The position numbers and the translations under genes were made by a program. The notes under the pieces are model-generated. The model made no database searches and was not told where the DNA came from. It saw nothing but the letters and a program-made list of their open reading frames with translations. From Desulfobacteraceae bacterium (GTDB lineage Bacteria > Desulfobacterota > Desulfobacteria > Desulfobacterales > Desulfosalsimonadaceae), in the NCBI GenBank assembly GCA_021162325.1, contig JAGGYV010000122.1, positions 1-11,347 of the forward strand: DNA of 11,347 nt, in the 5' to 3' direction. Each line of letters opens with the position of its first letter. Position 1 is the stretch's first letter. Shown one piece after another: positions 7,676-11,347 of this stretch.

Positions 7676-8584
7676 CTAACGTTCCCGCTGAATGATATAT
7701 TCTGCAAGAGCAGAAAGCGGAACTGCTTTGTTACCAAAAATATCTAATGCATGCAAGGCATTGTTACTCAATTCAGTGGCGAATTGTCTGGATTTTTCCA
7801 TACCGAGCAGGCCAGGATAAGTTGATTTATTTCTGGATACATCAGTGCCGGTGGCTTTCCCCATTTTATCGGCATCCCCTTCAACATTTAATATATCATC
7901 AATTACCTGAAATGCCAGGCCGATATTGCCGGCATAAATTTTAAGCTGTTTAACGGCTTGAGTCGTGCCGCCGGCCAGCAAGGCCCCTGAAATAACAGAT
8001 GCTTCAATCAGCGCGCCGGTTTTTAAATGATGAATTTTTTTTAGCTCATCCAGTGAAGCAGGAATGGTTTCTGCTTCAATATCCCGCATCTGGCCTTCGA
8101 TCATGCCATTATGACCTGCTGCACGGGCAATTGCCTTGATGACCTGAAGCTGCGTTACAGCATTTTTTAAAGACGGCGGGTTGGATAAAATTTCAAATGC
8201 AAGGGTCAGCAGGGCATCGCCGGACAGAATGGCAGTGGCCTCATCATATTGAATGTGGCAGGTCGGCTTCCCTCTGCGCAATTTGTCATCGTCCATTGGC
8301 GGCAGATCGTCATGTATCAGCGAGTATGTGTGAATCATTTCAATGGCGCAGGCTGTGCTAATAACATCATCATTTATTTCTCCGACGGTTTCGGCAGCAG
8401 CCATACACAAAACCGGACGAAGCCTTTTTCCGGAAGCCATTAAAGAATACTGCATGGCAGAGGAAAGTCGGGTGTCGGAAAAATATGTTTTAATAACTTT
8501 GCGAAGAGCCAGTGCGGTAATATCGCGTTTGTTGTTCAGATAATGCGACAAGTCGAAATTGCTGTTTAAAAATGAATCCTGCAA
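7676..8584 (-). CDS. ispA: polyprenyl synthetase, (2E,6E)-farnesyl diphosphate synthase type
   Basis: It builds farnesyl (possibly geranylgeranyl) diphosphate from isopentenyl and dimethylallyl diphosphate, feeding undecaprenyl and quinone synthesis. It is 302 aa, normal for IspA. GKRLRP is at 52-57. The first aspartate-rich motif is DDLPPMDDD at 92-100, preceded by YSLIH as in E. coli IspA. GQMRD is at 164-168. The second motif is DDILN at 229-233, where the family usually has DDILD or DDxxD; the last Asp is Asn here. Translation starts at TTG, which directly follows the xseB TAA, with GAGG 8 nt upstream inside the xseB end, so translational coupling is likely. The next Met (residue 44) would remove conserved N-terminal helix sequence. 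Chain length of the product cannot be fixed from sequence alone. Confidence 0.94.
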   Translation of the reverse strand: MQDSFLNSNFDLSHYLNNKRDITALALRKVIKTYFSDTRLSSAMQYSLMASGKRLRPVLCMAAAETVGEINDDVISTACAIEMIHTYSLIHDDLPPMDDDKLRRGKPTCHIQYDEATAILSGDALLTLAFEILSNPPSLKNAVTQLQVIKAIARAAGHNGMIEGQMRDIEAETIPASLDELKKIHHLKTGALIEASVISGALLAGGTTQAVKQLKIYAGNIGLAFQVIDDILNVEGDADKMGKATGTDVSRNKSTYPGLLGMEKSRQFATELSNNALHALDIFGNKAVPLSALAEYIIQRER

Positions 8585-8830
8585 TTACCTGTCCTCATGG
8601 GTATCATTTTCTGAAAATGGCTTTTCGTAAATATGATCGTTTGAATCTTGCGTGAGAAGCGATACTTTTTTTTCAGTTTCATCAAGTTTTCCGAAACAGA
8701 ATTTAGAAAGCTTCACGCCTTCTTCAAATTTTTTTATAGCAGCTTCAAGTGCTAAATCGCCGGTCTCAAGATCTTCAACTATTTTCTCAAGTTGCGTCAT
8801 TGAATCTTCAAATGTTTTCTTTTTTGCCAT
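8585..8830 (-). CDS. xseB: exodeoxyribonuclease VII small subunit
   Basis: The small subunit of exonuclease VII, which with XseA degrades single-stranded DNA to oligonucleotides in the cytoplasm. It is 81 aa from the start chosen. The core FEDSMTQLEKIVEDLETGDL followed by ALEAAIKKFEEGV and KLDETEKKV is the family's two-helix signature. The frame is open upstream to 8890 (20 more residues), but ATG at 8830 is preferred. It gives the usual family N-terminus MAKKKTFED and has AAAGGA about 9 nt upstream. From this start the gene overlaps the end of xseA by 23 nt, typical of coupled subunits. The C-terminal tail after about residue 60 is acidic and polar with no recognised motif. Confidence 0.94.
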   Translation of the reverse strand: MAKKKTFEDSMTQLEKIVEDLETGDLALEAAIKKFEEGVKLSKFCFGKLDETEKKVSLLTQDSNDHIYEKPFSENDTHEDR

Positions 8831-10214
8831 TGAATTTGTCCTTTTTAGGATCACCTGTTCCCGGTTTAAAATCTCCTGTCTCCGGTTCAACGCGACATCT
8901 TATGGTTCCTTTTGACAGCAGGATTTCAAGCAACTGACCTTCTGAGACGGAATCCGCATCTGAGATAATTGTTTGATCCGGAACTGTCCGGGTGATGCTG
9001 TAACCCCGCTTAATAACTGCAAGCGGGTTTAGGGCATGTAGTCTGCCGGTTAATTCATTTAATGTTAATCTTTTGGTTTTTATCAGAGATGCGGTTAAAA
9101 ACAAGAGGGTTTCATTTTGTTTGATGATTGAAAGACATAAAAAATGAATGCGATTCTGCGGAGAATTTTTTTTCAATCGGTTTGACCACCAAAATAGTCG
9201 TTCATGCTTATGACGGATTGATTGTTTGAATGAGCGGGTCAGTCGCATATAAACATCATCTAATCGAAGCGTTAAATGCTCTATTTTTCTTTTGGGATGA
9301 ACAAGTCGTTTTGTCAAATTATGTAATGTATTTGACTGGATCTGAAGATATCGTCCAAACCGTGAAGAAAGTTGATTAAAAAGTATTACCTGATGCTGTA
9401 AAAGGTCATTTCTGACCGGTACCGCAAGTTCAGCAGCCGCCGATGGTGTGGGGGCACGTAGATCTGAAACAAAATCTGCAATGGTAAAATCTGTTTCATG
9501 GCCGATGGCTGAAATAATGGGTACCTGTGAGGCAAAAATGGCACGAGCGACTTTTTCTGAATTAAAAGCGCTCAAATCTTCCAGGGAGCCGCCGCCGCGG
9601 GCAATAATTGCCACATCCGCGTCATCTAATGTGTTAAGAAGATCAAAGGCAGATACAATTTCATCCACTGCATCATTTCCCTGAACTTTTACCGGAAGAA
9701 TACTGATTTCTATATTTGAATACCTGCGATGCAGCACCCGGATCATATCATAAACAACAGAACCGGTGGGAGATGTAATCAGATAAATTTTAGAGGGAAG
9801 ATACGGAAGGGGTTTTTTATAAATTTTATCAAAAAGACCTTCATCGGTTAGTCGGGATTTAAGTTGTTCAAAACCAGCCTGTAATGCACCGATACCTGCC
9901 GGTTCAATATATTCAAGAATAATCTGATAGTTTCCGCGCGGCTGATACACACTGATTCGGCCAAATCCGGTAATTTTCATGCCGTTTTCAGGTAAAAAAT
10001 TCAGATTGCGGTTTTGTCCGCGAAACATAATGGCGTTTATCTGTGCCTGGCTGTCTTTAAGTGTAAAATAATAATGACCGGATACAGGTGATTTGAAATT
10101 GGATATTTCTCCAGAAATCCAGATAAATGGAAATTTTCCTTCAAGTATTGATTTAATTTTTTCGGTAAGCTGTGAAACCGAAAAAATGATTCTTTCAACC
10201 GACGTACTCAGCAA
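8808..10214 (-). CDS. xseA: exodeoxyribonuclease VII large subunit
   Basis: The catalytic subunit of exonuclease VII (bidirectional single-strand DNA exonuclease; repair). It is 468 aa. An N-terminal OB fold covers residues 12-105 (VSQLTEKIK, WISGEISNFK, GHYYFTLKD). The nuclease domain carries SPTGSVVYD (D156), ARGGGSLEDL (R206) and GHETDFTIADF (H239, D242), matching essential E. coli residues D155, R205, H238 and D241. A helical region of about 270-400 and a C-terminal segment (LNPLAVIKRGYSI) follow. The start must be TTG at 10214: an in-frame TAA lies at 10227-10229, and the OB fold begins about ten residues in. The ribosome site is weak (GGA 8 nt upstream). The extreme C-terminus contains a tandem heptapeptide, PETGDFK-PGTGDPK. 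It is probably the first gene of the xseA-xseB-ispA-dxs-tlyA operon. Confidence 0.96.
   Translation of the reverse strand: MLSTSVERIIFSVSQLTEKIKSILEGKFPFIWISGEISNFKSPVSGHYYFTLKDSQAQINAIMFRGQNRNLNFLPENGMKITGFGRISVYQPRGNYQIILEYIEPAGIGALQAGFEQLKSRLTDEGLFDKIYKKPLPYLPSKIYLITSPTGSVVYDMIRVLHRRYSNIEISILPVKVQGNDAVDEIVSAFDLLNTLDDADVAIIARGGGSLEDLSAFNSEKVARAIFASQVPIISAIGHETDFTIADFVSDLRAPTPSAAAELAVPVRNDLLQHQVILFNQLSSRFGRYLQIQSNTLHNLTKRLVHPKRKIEHLTLRLDDVYMRLTRSFKQSIRHKHERLFWWSNRLKKNSPQNRIHFLCLSIIKQNETLLFLTASLIKTKRLTLNELTGRLHALNPLAVIKRGYSITRTVPDQTIISDADSVSEGQLLEILLSKGTIRCRVEPETGDFKPGTGDPKKDKFNGKKENI
8844..8885 (-). repeat. two 21-bp tandem repeats in the 3' end of xseA
   Basis: Positions 8844-8864 and 8865-8885 are adjacent direct repeats matching at about 16 of 21 positions (half motifs CTCCTGTCTCCGG and CACCTGTTCCCGG on the plus strand). 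The unit length keeps the frame and encodes PETGDFK then PGTGDPK in XseA. The repeat lies just before the xseB ribosome site, so it may be a small expansion in a tolerant tail. Confidence 0.7.
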
Positions 10215-10543
10215 ATTGCTTATCCATTATAAAATTAATAAAAAGATGACTTTAAATGAATTTGGACTTACTTGGTCTCTTTATATATAAACACATCAGA
10301 TTCAATAATTGAAGTCTTAACTTGAAAAACATCATGTTATTTTAGCTGATAGCCCAAATTCACCCATAAACAAAATAATCATATTAAGGGGGCATCTCTC
10401 GCTGTTCATTTTCAGTGCCAAAATTTTGGCACTGAAATAACGTCTGATAAGAAATATTATGTAAACTTTTTACTAAAACCACATAGATCACGGCAATAGC
10501 GTTAATGCTTCCAACATTATGGTCTCCCCTCTGTTAAAATTAA
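10215..10543. other. 329-bp non-coding spacer upstream of xseA
   Basis: No credible gene is seen on either strand. Contents: TATAAT on the minus strand at 10231-10226, only 11 nt before the xseA start codon and without a good -35; an AT-rich TTTATATATAAA block at 10280-10291; a small perfect dyad TTCAAT-A-ATTGAA at 10301-10313; and the 28-bp palindrome at 10410-10437 listed separately. The xse-isp operon promoter is expected here, but I cannot place it with confidence. Confidence 0.6.
10410..10437. promoter_or_regulatory. perfect 28-bp palindrome
   Basis: The half site TTTCAGTGCCAAAA is followed immediately by its exact reverse complement TTTTGGCACTGAAA, with no spacer and no mismatch. It lies about 105 bp past the stop of the small minus-strand gene and about 195 bp before the xseA start. 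Neither side carries a T run, so a classical intrinsic terminator is not supported. It could be an operator for a dimeric regulator of the xse operon, or a cruciform/terminator hairpin with an AAAATTTT loop. Function is inferred only. Confidence 0.6.
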
Positions 10544-10804
10544 TCAGGATCGATCCAGATATTTTCGAATGGCAGGCATTACATAAATATTATCCAGCGG
10601 TAAACTTCTCAGGCAGTCAGCAAGGGTTTGAACTTTTTCACGAACAGTTAAATGCTTGTCCATGATAAAGATTTTCTGGTCTTTAACAATGCATAATCCG
10701 CTTTTGGCATTTATCCCGGTCACCCTCATGTTCTGTTCCGCAACCGAGATGTCGAGCTTAACGGCCAGCTCCTTAAGATGCTGGTATAGATGTGTGGGCT
10801 TCAT
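10544..10804 (-). CDS. small conserved protein of unknown function
   Basis: An 86-aa soluble, cytoplasmic-looking protein with no signal peptide, membrane segment or cysteine-pair metal motif. Residues 5-20 look helical (HLYQHLKELAVKLDIS). NMRVTGINAKSGLCIV and KIFIMDKHL look like beta strands, with the KSGLC turn at 35-39. TVREKVQTLADCLRSL (53-68) looks like an amphipathic helix, and the tail ends in YVMPAIRKYL. From memory, the KSGLC-V-K...I-D...REK...L pattern resembles short uncharacterised proteins found in deltaproteobacteria and other phyla, but I can name no family or function. The ATG is preceded by AT-rich DNA without a clear Shine-Dalgarno. It has its own upstream promoter-like TATAAT and is separated from xseA by 329 bp, so it is probably transcribed alone. 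Confidence 0.8.
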   Translation of the reverse strand: MKPTHLYQHLKELAVKLDISVAEQNMRVTGINAKSGLCIVKDQKIFIMDKHLTVREKVQTLADCLRSLPLDNIYVMPAIRKYLDRS

Positions 10805-10826
10805 ATTTTATTTATATTATTTTTAA

Positions 10827-10854
10827 ATTATATGTCAGGTTTTGTATAAAACCT
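10827..10854 (-). promoter_or_regulatory. possible promoter with an 18-bp operator-like dyad for the small conserved gene
   Basis: TATAAT is present on the minus strand at 10832-10827, 22 bp before the ATG. At 10837-10854 the dyad AGGTTTT-GTAT-AAAACCT (7-bp arms, 4-bp centre) covers the place where the -35 element would be, and no TTGACA-like hexamer is seen. A dyad at this spot suggests a regulator site, either activator-dependent or repressing. The alternative is a chance hairpin in AT-rich DNA. Confidence 0.4.
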
Positions 10855-10903
10855 TCTGTTTTAAAGGGATAATTTATATATAATTGATAAAATGTTGGGT
10901 TTC

Positions 10904-10919
10904 AACAATTTCAATTGTT
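10904..10919. promoter_or_regulatory. inverted repeat upstream of the BI-1 family gene
   Basis: AACAATT-TC-AATTGTT is a dyad with perfect 7-bp arms, 55 bp before the -10 element of the downstream gene. It has the size of a dimeric regulator site. Low sequence complexity makes chance possible. Confidence 0.35.
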
Positions 10920-10971
10920 TCTACAAAATCCCGTTATTGGTTGCATATCGCATTTTGTGTGTTATTTTTAC

Positions 10972-10980
10972 TGCTATAAT
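10972..10980 (+). promoter_or_regulatory. extended -10 promoter of the BI-1 family gene
   Basis: TGCTATAAT is a perfect extended -10 element (TGnTATAAT). It needs no strong -35, and only a poor ATTTTG is seen at the expected distance. The start of transcription would be near 10987, giving a leader of about 55 nt up to the ATG at 11042. Confidence 0.6.
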
Positions 10981-11041
10981 GTTTAAAATTAATTTGTTAT
11001 CTTTTTGATTCGTATTATATTAAATTTACAGGAGGTTATTA

Positions 11042-11347
11042 ATGGTTGAAACACTTTCTTCCCGTCGTGCAGACACCAATGTCCAGGTTCAGGTCAACAG
11101 TTTTATCCAGAGCGTATATAACTGGATGGCCATTGGTCTTGCATTAACCGGCGGCGTTGCATTTTATGTGGCTAACAGTCCTTCTCTTATGAACCTGATA
11201 TTCGGTAACCAGGTATTGTTTTTTGGATTAATTATCGGAGAGCTCGGCCTGGTATTTTACCTTAGCGCCCGTGTTCAAAAGATTCAGGCATCCACTGCCA
11301 CTGCTTTATTTATGCTATATGCCGCGCTCAACGGGGCAACCTTGTCG
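11042..11347 (+). CDS. Bax inhibitor-1/YccA family membrane protein (N-terminal part, cut by window end)
   Basis: The first 102 residues of a multi-pass inner-membrane protein of the BI-1 (TMBIM/UPF0005) family; some members act as pH-sensitive calcium channels or interact with FtsH, but the role in this bacterium is unknown. The family N-terminus is clear: VNSFIQSVYNWMAIGLALTG at 18-37, and LFMLYAALNGATLS at the cut end. Predicted membrane segments are about 28-45, 57-75 and 85 onward; a full member has about 230 aa and seven segments. ATG is supported by AGGAGG at 11030-11035 with 6-nt spacing, the best ribosome site in the window, suggesting strong translation. An extended -10 promoter lies upstream. 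Confidence 0.93.
   Translation, partial: MVETLSSRRADTNVQVQVNSFIQSVYNWMAIGLALTGGVAFYVANSPSLMNLIFGNQVLFFGLIIGELGLVFYLSARVQKIQASTATALFMLYAALNGATLS

Noticed and set aside
7517..7676. AAAC on both sides of repeat copy 2 as a target-site duplication
   Set aside because: Four bases in A-rich DNA, and copy 1 has no matching duplication.
10226..10231. TATAAT 11 nt before xseA as its promoter
   Set aside because: It would give a leader of only about 4-5 nt before a TTG start and has no good -35; probably chance in AT-rich DNA.
10246..10290. A 14-codon plus-strand ORF (MTLNEFGLTWSLYI) in the spacer before xseA
   Set aside because: No ribosome site, no conservation signal visible, and length expected by chance.

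Overview
The window looks like chromosomal housekeeping DNA from a Gram-negative, moderately AT-rich bacterium, most likely a sulfate-reducing deltaproteobacterium of the Desulfobacterota (Desulfobacterales-like). This is an inference from the xseA-xseB-ispA-dxs-tlyA gene order, an EF-G-like second-type factor, protein flavour and the style of the intergenic repeats; there is no rRNA or other decisive marker. No tRNA, rRNA, CRISPR array, transposase or phage gene was recognised.

Layout. (1) Positions 105-2332, plus strand: gmd and fcl, the two enzymes that turn GDP-mannose into GDP-L-fucose for surface polysaccharide or glycan. (2) A convergent junction at 2333-2531, with a strong intrinsic terminator for the opposite strand. 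(3) Positions 2532-10214, minus strand: read in transcription order, xseA, xseB, ispA, dxs, tlyA, then an EF-G-like GTPase gene. Together they make exonuclease VII (xseA/xseB, 23-nt overlap), the first enzyme of the MEP isoprenoid pathway (dxs), the short-chain prenyl diphosphate synthase that uses its products (ispA; start codon directly abuts the xseB stop), and the TlyA rRNA 2'-O-methyltransferase. The EF-G-like gene follows after 104 bp, with a possible promoter of its own. (4) Positions 10215-10543: a 329-bp non-coding spacer with a perfect 28-bp palindrome. (5) A small conserved protein of unknown function (minus) and the start of a Bax inhibitor-1/YccA-family membrane protein (plus, cut by the window edge), diverging from an AT-rich promoter region with two dyad motifs.

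The least ordinary structure is a pair of related 150-165 bp imperfect palindromic repeats. They fill the ispA-dxs and dxs-tlyA spacers almost completely, from the upstream stop codon to just before the downstream start. They share their ends (left: CTCRTAAAAAAT, then GATGGC and TTCCA, then CAAGGCG; right: GGACTTTTTACGA followed by GCC and TCA) but have unrelated cores, each of which can still fold on itself. One copy supplies the dxs stop codon. Other points worth a look are the EF-G-like protein, whose G3 motif reads DTPGD instead of DTPGH, and the 28-bp palindrome. I do not see a clear, previously undescribed multi-gene system here.
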